Shown piece after piece: positions 21,619-30,323 of a DNA stretch of 32,220 nucleotides. Both the position numbers and the translations under genes were made by a program. This DNA is from Ectothiorhodospiraceae bacterium (GTDB lineage: Bacteria > Pseudomonadota > Gammaproteobacteria > Nitrococcales > Aquisalimonadaceae), in contig SLSJ01000158.1 in the NCBI GenBank assembly GCA_007130525.1, positions 1 to 32,220 on the forward strand, written 5' to 3'. The notes below the pieces were generated by a model that saw nothing but the letters and a program-made list of their open reading frames with translations, was not told the origin of the DNA and made no database searches. Every line of letters begins with the position of its first letter. The stretch's first letter is position 1.

Positions 21619-24600
21619 GGTGATACTCCCTGGTTTGCTGTATCGATTTGCTCGTCAGTCGTGGATAGACGGTTGCGCTGCCAGAGCCAGTAGAGGACCG
21701 GGATGAGCAGCAGCGAAACGAGGGGGGCGGTGATCATGCCGCCGATTACCGGGGCCGCGATCCGCTGCATGGCTTCCGAGCCCAGACCGCCGCCGAGCAG
21801 CAACGGCGACAGGCCCAGGACGACCGTGAGCGAGGTCATGGCCTTGGGCCGGACCCGCATCACCGCGCCCTCGATGATCGCCGCCTCCAGCTCCGCCCGT
21901 GTACCGGGCTGCCGTTGCTCGACCGCATTGCGAACATACATGAGCATCACCACGGCGAACTCGGTGGCCAGCCCGATGAGCAGAATGAAGCCGGCGGCCA
22001 CGGCCACGGAGACGTCATAGCCCAGCAAGAAGATCAGCCAGACGCCCCCCACTGCCGCGAAAGGCAGCGCACCCATGAGCATCAGTGCCTCGGCGGAGCT
22101 GCGGAAACACAGGTAGAGCAGCAGGAAGATGAGCACGATTGTTACCGGGACCACGTAGCTCAGCCGCTCCTGTGCCCGCTCCATGTGCTCGTACTGGCCC
22201 GACCAGGTGATGGAATAGCCGGGTAGCAGCTCCACCTGGTCGGTCACGGCCTGCCGCGCTTCCGCCACGTAGGAGCCGAGATCCCGGTCGCGGATGTCCA
22301 CCACCACCCAGCCGTTCAGGCGGGCATTCTCGGTGCGGATCATGGACGGCCCGTCGACAATGTCCACGCGGGCCAGGGATTCCAGCGGCAGGTTGGCGCC
22401 GTTGGGGGTGACCAGCGGCAGTTCGCGAAGCTGCTCGACGGAGTTCCGCCAGTCCTGCGGGTAACGCAGATTGACGGGGTACCGTTCCAGGCCTTCCACG
22501 GTCTCGGTCACGTTCATGCCGCCCACCGCGGTCTGGATGACCGACTGCAGTGCCTCGACGCTGACGCCATGGCGCGCCGCGCGCGCGCGGTTTACTTCCA
22601 CTTCGATGTAGCGGCCCGTCGCGGTGCGGTCGGCATAGGCGGAGGCGGTACCGGGAACCGTTTCCAGCACCTTTTCAACCTGCCGGCCGATGCGCTCGAT
22701 TCCCTCCAGGTCCGGGCCGGCGATCTTGACACCCACCGGCGACCGGATGCCGGTGGCCAACATGTCGATACGGGTCTTGATGGGTGGCACCCAGACGTTG
22801 GCCACGCCGGGAAACCGTACGGTCTCGTCCAGCTCCCGGATGATGTCGGCCTTGGTGATGCCGTCACGCCATTGATCCCGGGGCTTGAACCGGATCACCG
22901 TCTCGAGCATGCCCAGAGGCGCCGGATCGGTGGCGGTTTCGGCCCGGCCCGCCTTGCCGAAAACCCGGTCCACCTCAGGTACGGTCTTGATCAGGCGGTC
23001 AGTCTGCTGCAGAAACTCGCGGACCTTGCCGATGGAGGCACCCGGTTCCAGCGAGGGCATGTACATGAGATCCCCTTCGTCCAGTTCGGGCATGAACTCC
23101 GTTCCCAGCCGTGAACCCGGTACAATCATGCTCGCCGCCAACAGCGCCGCCACGGCGACGGTCGTCCACGGATACCGCAGCAGCGAGCTCAGCACCGGGC
23201 GATAGCCCGCGATCAGGAGGCGGCTGATGGGATGTCCGGCCTCGGGGCGGATGCGGCCGCGCACGAGATAGCCCATCAGCACCGGCACCAGGGTAATGCC
23301 GAGCCCGGCGGCGGCGGCCATGGCGTACGTGCCGGTGAAGGCCAGGGGCTTGAACAGACGCCCTTCCTGGCCTTCAAGGGCGAACAGCGGCAGGAAGCTC
23401 ACCACGATGACGAGCAGGGCGAAGAACAGGGGCCGCCCGGTTTCCTTTGCCGCCATGGAAACCGTGGTCCACCGATCCTCGCCCGGGAGCGCCCGCTCCA
23501 GGCGCTTGTGCAGGTTCTCGACCATTACGATGGCGGCATCCACCATGGCGCCGATGGTGACCGCTATCCCGCCCAGGGACATGATGTTGGCATTGATGCC
23601 CTGCTGCTGCATGATCAGCAGCGCCGCCATGATACCGATCGGCAGACTGACGATTGCGACCAGCGCCGAGCGCAGGTGCAACAGGAACACCAGGGAGACG
23701 GCGGCGATTATCAGGAACTCCTGGACCAGCTTGACGGAAAGATTTCTGACCGACTCCTGAATCAGCACGGAACGGTCGTAGGTTTCCACGAGCTCCACAC
23801 CGTCCGGCAGGCCGCGCTCCAGTTCCGCCAGGCGTTCCTTTACCCGGTTGATGGTGGCCAGCGCGTTCTCGCCGTGGCGCATGACCACGAAGCCGCCCAC
23901 CACCTCGCCCTCGCCGTCGAGTTCGGCGATGCCGCGCCGGGCCTGCGGGCCGATGCGGATCTCGGCCACGTCTTCGAGCAGTACGGGCGTGCCGTCCTCG
24001 CCGCTGCCAACGGGTATGTGGGCGAGGTCGGAAATGCCCGTGAGATAGCCGCGCGAGCGCACCATGTGCTCGGCCTCGGCCATTTCCACCACCGAGCCGC
24101 CCGCTTCCCGGTTGCCGTCCTGAATCGCCTTGCGGATCTGTGCCTGGGTCAGGCCGTAGGCGCGGGCCCGGTTGGGGTCCAGCACCACCTGGTACTGCCG
24201 CACCATGCCGCCGAGAGTGGCGACTTCGGCAACGCCCTCCACCGACTGCAGTTCGAACCGAAGGAACCAGTCCTGCAGGGCGCGCAGCTCCGAGAGGTCG
24301 TGCGCGCCGGTACGGTCAACCAGCGCGTACTGGTAGACCCAGCCAACGCCGGTGGCGTCCGGGCCGAGGGCGGGGCGGGCGCTGTCCGGAAGGTTGGGTG
24401 CCACCTGGCTCAGGTACTCCAGCACCCGGGAGCGAGCCCAGTACGGGTCGGTGCCGTCCTCGAAAAGCACGTACACATAGGAGTCGCCGAACATGGAGAA
24501 GCCGCGCACGTCCGCCGCTCCGGGCACTGCCAGCATGGCCGTCGTCAGGGGGTAGGTGACCTGGTCCTCCACCACCTGGGGCGCCTGTCCGGCGTAGGAG

Positions 24601-24752
24601 GTGTGGATGATGACCTGCACGTCCGACAGATCCGGAATGGCGTCCAGGGGAGTCTGCCGTAACGAGAAGATGCCCCATGCGATGAACACGCCAGTGAGCA
24701 GCAGCACCAGCAGGCGGTTGTCCAGGGACCACTGAATGATTCGCTCGATCAT
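21615..24752 (-). CDS. cusA: CusA-type heavy-metal RND efflux pump, copy 2
   Basis: This 1045-residue inner-membrane pump aligns end to end with copy 1 at 1448-4555 and is clearly paralogous, with most positions identical by eye. It has the same proton-relay segment GAMVDAAIVMVENLHKR and the same metal-cleft motifs GMLETVIRF and RIDMLATG. It differs mainly in the last transmembrane region and in a longer hydrophilic tail (TDEQIDTANQGVSP). The start at 24752 gives the family N-terminus MIERIIQWSL and lies 13 bp after cusB. The 3' end overlaps cusF. Two related pumps may differ in affinity, in Cu/Ag preference or in conditions of expression; the sequence does not decide which. Confidence 0.95.
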   Translation of the reverse strand: MIERIIQWSLDNRLLVLLLTGVFIAWGIFSLRQTPLDAIPDLSDVQVIIHTSYAGQAPQVVEDQVTYPLTTAMLAVPGAADVRGFSMFGDSYVYVLFEDGTDPYWARSRVLEYLSQVAPNLPDSARPALGPDATGVGWVYQYALVDRTGAHDLSELRALQDWFLRFELQSVEGVAEVATLGGMVRQYQVVLDPNRARAYGLTQAQIRKAIQDGNREAGGSVVEMAEAEHMVRSRGYLTGISDLAHIPVGSGEDGTPVLLEDVAEIRIGPQARRGIAELDGEGEVVGGFVVMRHGENALATINRVKERLAELERGLPDGVELVETYDRSVLIQESVRNLSVKLVQEFLIIAAVSLVFLLHLRSALVAIVSLPIGIMAALLIMQQQGINANIMSLGGIAVTIGAMVDAAIVMVENLHKRLERALPGEDRWTTVSMAAKETGRPLFFALLVIVVSFLPLFALEGQEGRLFKPLAFTGTYAMAAAAGLGITLVPVLMGYLVRGRIRPEAGHPISRLLIAGYRPVLSSLLRYPWTTVAVAALLAASMIVPGSRLGTEFMPELDEGDLMYMPSLEPGASIGKVREFLQQTDRLIKTVPEVDRVFGKAGRAETATDPAPLGMLETVIRFKPRDQWRDGITKADIIRELDETVRFPGVANVWVPPIKTRIDMLATGIRSPVGVKIAGPDLEGIERIGRQVEKVLETVPGTASAYADRTATGRYIEVEVNRARAARHGVSVEALQSVIQTAVGGMNVTETVEGLERYPVNLRYPQDWRNSVEQLRELPLVTPNGANLPLESLARVDIVDGPSMIRTENARLNGWVVVDIRDRDLGSYVAEARQAVTDQVELLPGYSITWSGQYEHMERAQERLSYVVPVTIVLIFLLLYLCFRSSAEALMLMGALPFAAVGGVWLIFLLGYDVSVAVAAGFILLIGLATEFAVVMLMYVRNAVEQRQPGTRAELEAAIIEGAVMRVRPKAMTSLTVVLGLSPLLLGGGLGSEAMQRIAAPVIGGMITAPLVSLLLIPVLYWLWQRNRLSTTDEQIDTANQGVSP

Positions 24753-24765
24753 GGGATGCCTCCGT

Positions 24766-26241
24766 TCAGTGGTCGTGCCCCAGGGGCTCGATGGCGGTAA
24801 GCTCGAACACGTATTCCTCGCGTTCGCGGATACGGATACGGACGCGGTCGCCCTTCGACAGCCCTTCCAGGCTCACCCCGTCGGCAACGGTGAAGTCCAT
24901 GGTCATCGCCGGCCAGCCCAGCGCCGGAATCGGTTCGTGGTCCAGGTTCACTTCGCGCGCGTCCCGGTCCACGCTGTTGATCCGGCCTTCGGCCTCCACG
25001 TCCTCGTCGCCGTCAACCTGCTCGGTGGATGGATGCTCGCCATTGGCCATGCGCGCCAGTTCCACCGTCACGGAAGACTCGGAATCGATCAGGAACTGAC
25101 CCGAGGTGACGATGAGGTCCCCTTCCTCCAGACCTTCCAGCACTTCCATTCGGTCACCGATCCGTCGTCCCATGCGTACCTCGCGCGCCTGGAAGCGGCC
25201 ATCGCCGAGGGCGGCTATGACCCGATCCTGGTGGCCCGTCCGGATCACCGCCTCGGCGGGAACGTGGGTCACGTCCCCGGTGGCCTCACCCTCGATGTGA
25301 ACATCGGCCCACATACCAGGCTTCAGACGTCCGTCCGGGTTATCGAAACTCAGGCGCGCCCGTATCGTGCGCGTGGGAGACGCCAGGGTGGGGTAGATGT
25401 AACCAACGCGACCGTTGAGCGTTTCACCGGCGCGAAACGGTAGGTGGACCTCCGCCGCCAGGCCTTCCCGGACAGCATCCGACTGGTGTTCGAAAAGGTC
25501 GGCAATGACCCAGATACGCGACAGGTCGGCGATGCTCATCACCTCGGTGCCGGGCTGTACGTACATCCCCTCCGCCACGTTAAGGCTCTGGACAATGCCA
25601 TCCTGGGCGGCCCGTACCGGCACCAGTTGCAGTACCTCGCCGCGTTCTTCCAGCGTGCGGATTGCGCTATCGTCCATGCCCAGCGCGCGCAGGCGTTGCC
25701 GCGCGGGATTCAGGTCGGACCCGCGCCGCATGATCTGCAGCAGCTCCTCCTGCGCATTGACCAGCACCGGCGAGTAAAGCCGGAAGAGTACCTGTCCCGC
25801 CTCTACACGTTCCCCCGTGGTCCGAACCTGAAGGTCCTCGATCCAGCCTTCGGTGCGGAGATGGACATGGGACTGGGTGGCCTCGTCCACTTCCACGAAA
25901 CCGACCGTGCGGATCCCGCGGGCAAGGCTGCCGCGTTCCACCGTTGCCGTGCGAACCCCCATGTTCTGAATCACCGCGGGGGTGATGCGGACAATTTCCG
26001 GGTCGACGTCATCGTTGTCCGCGTCGGCATAGACGGGGATGTAATCCATGCCCATCTCGTCCTTGCGCGGTTCGTCGGACCGGATGGACGGGTTGTGTGG
26101 ATGCTGGTAGTACAGCACCTCGCGCTCCGCGCGCGCGTCGGTGCCGAGGGACAGGGGGATTCCGCCCTGGTAGAGTGCCAGCGCGCCGACGCCGGCACCG
26201 GCACCCACGAGAAGAAGAACGACAGTTGCGAGGGGCGTCAT
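24766..26241 (-). CDS. cusB: CusB periplasmic adaptor with one fused CusF domain
   Basis: This 491-residue adaptor has an N-terminal anchor or signal (MTPLATVVLLLVGAGAGVGA). The heavy-metal-binding motif LYYQHPHNPSIRSDEP with DEMGMDYIPVY is at about 43-71, and the adaptor body runs to TSGQFLIDSESS. One CusF-like domain lies at about 419-488. The Cu(I) set is intact: His435, Trp443, Met446 and Met448 (LGWPAMTMDF). It is shorter than CusB copy 1 by about one CusF domain. Since this operon also has a free cusF, both operons encode two CusF modules. It overlaps cusC by 4 bp and is 13 bp from cusA. Confidence 0.95.
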   Translation of the reverse strand: MTPLATVVLLLVGAGAGVGALALYQGGIPLSLGTDARAEREVLYYQHPHNPSIRSDEPRKDEMGMDYIPVYADADNDDVDPEIVRITPAVIQNMGVRTATVERGSLARGIRTVGFVEVDEATQSHVHLRTEGWIEDLQVRTTGERVEAGQVLFRLYSPVLVNAQEELLQIMRRGSDLNPARQRLRALGMDDSAIRTLEERGEVLQLVPVRAAQDGIVQSLNVAEGMYVQPGTEVMSIADLSRIWVIADLFEHQSDAVREGLAAEVHLPFRAGETLNGRVGYIYPTLASPTRTIRARLSFDNPDGRLKPGMWADVHIEGEATGDVTHVPAEAVIRTGHQDRVIAALGDGRFQAREVRMGRRIGDRMEVLEGLEEGDLIVTSGQFLIDSESSVTVELARMANGEHPSTEQVDGDEDVEAEGRINSVDRDAREVNLDHEPIPALGWPAMTMDFTVADGVSLEGLSKGDRVRIRIREREEYVFELTAIEPLGHDH

Positions 26242-27488
26242 GGCTGGTTTTCTCCGAGCAGGTAAAGCAACTGGGCCTGGGCCAGGCGCCGATCCGTGGA
26301 AACGCGGGCGGCGTCAAGGTGTGTATCCAGGTGGGTAATGCGGGCACGCATCAATGCGGTGAATTCGATCATGCCGGCGCGGTATGCCTCTTCCGCCGCT
26401 TCGGCGTTTTCCTCGGCGGCAGCGAGCAGGCGCTCCCGGAAGCGTGCCTCCCGCTCCCGTAGCCGGTACCAGCGGGCCTGGGTCGACGCCAGTCCCTGCT
26501 GCAATGCGCGATGCTGTTCCTCCCGCGCATACTCCGCGGCGTGCCTTTCCCGGCGGCTGGCGGCCACGTCCCGGTCCTGCCGGTTCCGGGTGAACAACGG
26601 CAGATCCAGCATGACCATGGCGGACAATCGGTCCGGGTTATCCTCGCCGGACGCCGTCGCGCGTCCGTAGGTGACTTCGAGGGACCACTCGGGCCGGTAA
26701 CCTTGCCGCGCGAGTTCAATGCTGCGCTGTCCGGCCGTGACCGTCATATCCTCCGCCACCAGTAGCGGGTGAGCGTCAATGGCCTCGCCGTTTGCGGAGG
26801 AAATCTCCGGGATCGCTTCGGGCAGGGGTCTGTCTGCCGCCCGGGGTCCCACCCAGCGGGCCAGGTCCGCCGTGGCGGCGGCGGCTTCCGCGCGGGCCGC
26901 GGAGAGTCGGTCTTCCAGCCGGTCCAGCTCCAGTTCCGCCTGGATAACGTCCTGTCGTGAGACGCGTCCGCTTGCAAACTCCCACTCGGCCACCTCCAGC
27001 AGATCCTGGAAATGCCGGCGATTGTCTTCCAGCACGGCTACCGCCTGACGCCTGTAGTGCAGTTCCAGGTAGGCTGCGCGTACCCCGTTCAGCGTGGCCC
27101 GCTCGGCCGCATCGGCGCGGGCGTGTTCGGCGGCGGCGCGCAGTTCTTCCCTGCTCCGGGAGAGCGCGCGGGTCTGCCCGCGCGGAAAGGCCTGGCGGAC
27201 GCCGACGCGAAGTTGCGTCATGGGGTCTTCATCGAGACGCGGTCGATCTGCAGGGACGTCCATCAACTCGGTGATCAGCATGGGATCCGGGAATGCACCG
27301 GCCGATACGGCCGATTCCTGCCGAGCCGCCGCCAGTTCCTGGTAACGACCTACCGTGGGTTCATCCTGTAAGGCCAGTTGCTCGGCGTCCTCGAGGGTCA
27401 GTACCGGCCCGGCCGCGACCAGAGGCGCAGCCGTCAGCAATGCGGCGGCCAGCAGACCGTGCAGCTTGCCAAAGGTTGGAAACGGCAT
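26238..27488 (-). CDS. cusC: CusC/TolC-family outer membrane channel, copy 2
   Basis: This 416-residue outer-membrane factor has the same length as copy 1. The signal peptide is FGKLHGLLAAALLTAAPLVAAG. The TolC helical repeats are present, as is the strand motif AMVMLDLPLFTRNRQDRD, and it ends LYLLGENQP. The ORF track starts at 27566, but the ATG at 27488 is preferred. It has GAGGA 8 bases upstream and a normal signal peptide directly after it, while the extension would place 26 unlikely residues in front. A 7-bp hairpin lies just upstream of the ribosome binding site. The 179-bp gap to the leader gene is unusually long for this tight operon and probably has a regulatory role. Confidence 0.92.
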   Translation of the reverse strand: MPFPTFGKLHGLLAAALLTAAPLVAAGPVLTLEDAEQLALQDEPTVGRYQELAAARQESAVSAGAFPDPMLITELMDVPADRPRLDEDPMTQLRVGVRQAFPRGQTRALSRSREELRAAAEHARADAAERATLNGVRAAYLELHYRRQAVAVLEDNRRHFQDLLEVAEWEFASGRVSRQDVIQAELELDRLEDRLSAARAEAAAATADLARWVGPRAADRPLPEAIPEISSANGEAIDAHPLLVAEDMTVTAGQRSIELARQGYRPEWSLEVTYGRATASGEDNPDRLSAMVMLDLPLFTRNRQDRDVAASRRERHAAEYAREEQHRALQQGLASTQARWYRLREREARFRERLLAAAEENAEAAEEAYRAGMIEFTALMRARITHLDTHLDAARVSTDRRLAQAQLLYLLGENQP

Positions 27489-27506
27489 GTGCGTGTTCCT
27501 CGCATG

Positions 27507-27525
27507 GGGATCGAATGACGATCCC
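27507..27525 (-). promoter_or_regulatory. Hairpin just upstream of the cusC copy 2 ribosome binding site
   Basis: On the minus strand GGGATCG and CGATCCC form a perfect 7-bp stem with a 5-base loop, ending about 10 bases before the GAGGA site of cusC. It sits in the leader-to-cusC gap, where translation of the leader protein could change RNA folding. Confidence 0.5.
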
Positions 27526-27667
27526 GGTAGACCATGGTGGTCGACCGTGTTCCGCCCCGGCTGCATGCCACGGTGACTGGTGGAATGGGCGGACTATCCG
27601 GAGTGCGTGAAACCATCCGGATGACACGGAAACGACCGACCTCAGGCGGCATCAGGCCGCCGGCCGA

Positions 27668-28027
27668 TCAGGCGAGGGTGGGTTTCGGAGGGCGTGGTTC
27701 CCGGGAAGGCACCCGGGACAAGGTAATCACGATTCCGGCAGTCGGCGCCGGGTCTGGCGGCATCGCGACCGAACCGGAGCGATGGGTGAGTGCTGATACG
27801 CACATGGAACAGGTGGGGCAGTCATACGGTGCCACGGAGCCACTACGCTCCCCGCAGCCCGCGCCGGTGCTCGCATCGGCAAGGGCCCCCGGCTCCGCGT
27901 CCAACCCGACGGCCAGGTGGTCGTCATGGGAGGCCATACCCGCATTGGCCGCCACCTGATGCATGGGCAGCAGCAGCAGTGAGGCGATCACCAGCAGGAC
28001 AACGGCAATGGCGCGTGGAGTCGACAT
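27668..28027 (-). CDS. Small Cys-containing exported protein, candidate copper leader (uORF) of cus operon 2
   Basis: This 119-residue protein has a signal peptide (AIAVVLLVIASLLLLPMHQVAA). A Met/His segment follows (NAGMASHDDH), then Cys58 and the cluster Cys70-P-T-Cys73-S-M-Cys76, and a Pro-rich C-terminus ending REPRPPKPTLA. This order matches the leader of cus operon 1. Pro-rich ends of this kind can slow ribosomes, as in RAPP-type arrest peptides, and the Cys cluster could bind Cu(I). A copper-sensing upstream-ORF role like CutF or CruR is inferred. The ATG at 28027 is chosen because it directly precedes the signal peptide. The ORF start at 28096 would place hydrophilic residues before the signal. 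No clear ribosome binding site precedes 28027, so translation may be inefficient or leaderless. Confidence 0.75.
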   Translation of the reverse strand: MSTPRAIAVVLLVIASLLLLPMHQVAANAGMASHDDHLAVGLDAEPGALADASTGAGCGERSGSVAPYDCPTCSMCVSALTHRSGSVAMPPDPAPTAGIVITLSRVPSREPRPPKPTLA

Positions 28028-28061
28028 GTGTGCATCATCCCGGTCTGGCGGGAAACCGGCA

Positions 28062-28075
28062 TTGACCTCGATCAA
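28062..28075 (-). promoter_or_regulatory. FNR/Anr-like box upstream of cus operon 2
   Basis: TTGACCTCGATCAA (plus strand) matches TTGAY-N4-RTCAA. On the minus strand a candidate -10 GATGAT (28039-28034) is centred at class II distance from it. That would put the transcript start at or next to the leader ATG. The motif is clear; the regulator is inferred. Confidence 0.55.
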
Positions 28076-28172
28076 GTAAGGATGCACCAGGGCCAATGCA
28101 TTGTCGAATCGGCGTCCTCACAAGCGTTGGAGTGGCCGCCTTCATGGCGCGGTGGGGGCAACGTCCACCGTT

Positions 28173-28688
28173 CTATTCTTCCGCCAGCGGCACGATGCGT
28201 TGCGCCTCGGTGGATGAGACCGCATCCGTGCAGCGTCCGTCGCGGAACTGGAAGACGCTTACCAGGTGAGGCTCCTCATGCACGCAGAAGCCTACCTGAC
28301 CTGCCACCCAGATCGGTGTTATCGGCACGACCTGTCCCGGCCCCGTGTCACGCGACTGCGGCAGGCACCGGAGCGCCTCCGCCCGTTGCGCGTTGTCCGC
28401 CTGGTGCAGTTCTCCGGTCGCGGCTCCGGGATCGATTCGGCCCTGTAGCGAGAAGCGGGAGACGATGTCCAGGGCCTCGGGCTGGTCGTCCGGTGCATTG
28501 CGTATCAGTACCACGGCGTCATCGTTCGTGAACAGGAGATACAGGGGGCCGCTGTATTCACCCGTGGTGGCCCGGTAGGAATCGGCAACGGCGGCGAAAC
28601 GCCACCCCGGCACCAGCCAGTCCAGTGTTGGGGCGAGGAAGGAGTTGATCCGATAGAAGCGCGTTTCCATCACACCCGTATTAGCCAT
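28173..28688 (-). CDS. Conserved-looking hypothetical protein paired with a c-heme protein
   Basis: I do not recognise the family of this 171-residue protein. It has no signal peptide or transmembrane helix. The first half has aromatic-rich stretches (RFYRINSFLAPTLDWLVPGWRF), then strands such as SGPLYLLFTNDDAVVLIRN. Two Cys residues in the second half (LRCLPQSR and VGFCVHEEPH) and a third near the end are not in a known metal motif. It starts with TAATG, overlapping by one base the stop of the Tll0287-like gene, so the two are co-translated and probably functionally linked. Its start has GGAG 8 bases upstream. Confidence 0.7.
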   Translation of the reverse strand: MANTGVMETRFYRINSFLAPTLDWLVPGWRFAAVADSYRATTGEYSGPLYLLFTNDDAVVLIRNAPDDQPEALDIVSRFSLQGRIDPGAATGELHQADNAQRAEALRCLPQSRDTGPGQVVPITPIWVAGQVGFCVHEEPHLVSVFQFRDGRCTDAVSSTEAQRIVPLAEE

Positions 28689-29296
28689 TACTCCCGCTCC
28701 GCCTCGGGCATCGGTTGAATCACGGTAAAGGCGCCTCGCAGTTCGCCGACCTCGTAGCCGAATGCCCGGTCATGGGGGTAGCGTTCCTCCAGGATTCGGC
28801 GAACAGGGGCATCCATCTGCTCACGCGCTCCGTGGCAGGCGAGGCAGTTGCTCTGCACGCCTATTCCGCGCATGTAGCGGAAGTACCGTTTCTCTCCCGC
28901 TTCGACCACTTCCGCGTGGGTGAGGTCGGTTATCGGCTCGCCCGTCCCGATACGGCGTTCGAAGTCATCAAGGACCGAGCGCTCCCATGGATCCGGCGTA
29001 CCCAGCAGCGGATTCCGGACACGGGTACCGACGCGGGAGATATGCCAGCCGTGCTCCAACGAGAGGCGGGTCTTGATTGCCGGCGCCTCGTCCCGACAGA
29101 CGCGGATCGCTGCCGAGTGATCTCCCTCGCTCAGCGCCGAATTCAGGCGGCCGGACAGTTCGTCAAAGAGTTCACTGGTCACGGCTTCTGCCGCGGCGAT
29201 GCGTTGCTCGAACGTGAAATCCGACTCGGCGGTCTGAGCAGTTGGTGCCGCACTCACGGCGAGCAGCGCGGTGAGCGGTATCGCGAAATACTTCAT
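28688..29296 (-). CDS. Tll0287-like (DUF3365) domain protein with one c-type heme motif
   Basis: This 202-residue protein has a signal peptide (MKYFAIPLTALLAVSAAPTAQT). The periplasmic domain resembles the DUF3365/Tll0287-like heme sensor fold, with ISRVGTRVRNPLLGTPDPWE and a heme c site Cys151-L-A-Cys154-His155 (QSNCLACHG). Such domains occur as free periplasmic heme proteins or as sensor inputs; the electron partner is unknown. The ORF track starts at 29380, but the ATG at 29296 has GGAGA 7 bases upstream and begins a good signal peptide. It is divergent from the MarR gene, and the palindromic operator lies between them, so MarR may control it. Confidence 0.85.
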   Translation of the reverse strand: MKYFAIPLTALLAVSAAPTAQTAESDFTFEQRIAAAEAVTSELFDELSGRLNSALSEGDHSAAIRVCRDEAPAIKTRLSLEHGWHISRVGTRVRNPLLGTPDPWERSVLDDFERRIGTGEPITDLTHAEVVEAGEKRYFRYMRGIGVQSNCLACHGAREQMDAPVRRILEERYPHDRAFGYEVGELRGAFTVIQPMPEAERE

Positions 29297-29515
29297 TTCG
29301 GGGTCTCCGTTTGCCCGGTTGAGGGAATGCCGGGGGCGGGTCCCCGGAATCTGCTCTTGCCATGTACCATCGTCCGACATTCAGCCGATTGCGTACAGAC
29401 CTCCCGTGCGCTGCGGCCGAATCCGTATCGCGGCGATTGGCCGCGCCGGTCCGGCACGGCCGGCTCTACCGGCGATGGTGGCCGCAAGGCGGCCTGAAAT
29501 GCACGCCCTTTACTC

Positions 29516-29540
29516 AGATAGTATCGAAGCGATACTATCT
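29516..29540. promoter_or_regulatory. 25-bp palindromic operator, probable MarR site
   Basis: AGATAGTATCG and CGATACTATCT are perfect inverted 11-mers around a 3-base centre, ending 5 bp before the MarR start codon. Position, symmetry and AT-rich arms fit an autoregulatory MarR-family operator. The site overlaps the region where the ribosome binding site of marR would be, so the marR transcript would begin within or upstream of it. Confidence 0.75.
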
Positions 29541-29545
29541 CCAGC

Positions 29546-30145
29546 ATGGCCACAGAATCACATGACCGGCCCGAAACGCTCGCGGCGATGCTCCGCCACC
29601 TTGTTCGATCGAATGAAATCGAGACGAATACCGGGGGGCTGACACCCGTTCAGTGGTGTGCGCTGCAGTATTTCTCGCTCGCCAACCGCATGTCCCGCAC
29701 GGTGTCGGGGTTTGCAGCGTATAACGCCACCTCCAGGGGGACCGCCTCGCAGATCGTCAAGGGTATAGCGGCCAAGGGGTATGTGGTGCGCGTGCCGGCG
29801 CCCGATGACGGCCGCAGTGCCGAGATCGTGGTCACTCGACGCGGCCGGGAGAAGTTGGCGGAGTATCCGGCAACGGGTCTGGTGCGGGCCATCCAGCGAC
29901 TCACGCAGTCTGACAAAGCCGCGCTTGAGCGGGTGCTCGAGGCATTGCTGGGTGACCCGCAGTTGAAGGCGGGAAGAACACGGATCGGTACCTGCCATGA
30001 CTGTGCATGCCTGGAACAGTGTCTGGGCGGCTTCGGACAGGGAGATTACTGTCGTCACTCGGGACGGCGTATTGATCCGCGGGATTCCGATCTGCTTTGT
30101 GTAGTGCATGAGGCCTCCTGGGAAGCGACTCGAACCCGGGACTGA
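29546..30145 (+). CDS. MarR-family regulator with Cys-rich C-terminal tail
   Basis: This 199-residue protein has a winged helix-turn-helix core at about 10-135. Seen are LTPVQWCALQYFSLA, the recognition region SRGTASQIVKGIAAKGYVVRV, and the wing PAPDDGRSAEIVVTRRG. Unlike short MarR proteins it adds about 60 residues with six Cys (150, 153, 155, 159, 169 and 185) in the pattern CHDCACLEQC, then YC, then LLCVVH. A MarR subgroup with such a tail is known to me, and metal or Fe-S binding is plausible but unproven. It could sense metal, redox or oxygen. The operator palindrome lies just upstream, suggesting autoregulation and control of the divergent heme-protein operon. I see no evident Shine-Dalgarno sequence between operator and ATG. 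Confidence 0.88.
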   Translation: MATESHDRPETLAAMLRHLVRSNEIETNTGGLTPVQWCALQYFSLANRMSRTVSGFAAYNATSRGTASQIVKGIAAKGYVVRVPAPDDGRSAEIVVTRRGREKLAEYPATGLVRAIQRLTQSDKAALERVLEALLGDPQLKAGRTRIGTCHDCACLEQCLGGFGQGDYCRHSGRRIDPRDSDLLCVVHEASWEATRTRD

Positions 30146-30323
30146 CGCTGATGCCCGCAATGCGGTTGGCCGCAATCCGATTGCCTGGTTATGGCAACAA
30201 ATGCCGCCAGAGAAAGCAAAGCAGTGGCTGTAATGGTTTCGAAACAGAACTGTATGCTGCGTGTCACGGACTGTGAACAAGATGACGGTCACGCCGCATC
30301 CGCAACACGGGGGATTACCGACC

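Noticed and set aside
23232-24662. 476-residue plus-strand ORF antisense to cusA copy 2
   Set aside because: It is an antisense shadow. A similar shadow (2810-3898) occurs opposite cusA copy 1 because the two genes are paralogous, so the apparent conservation is not independent evidence.
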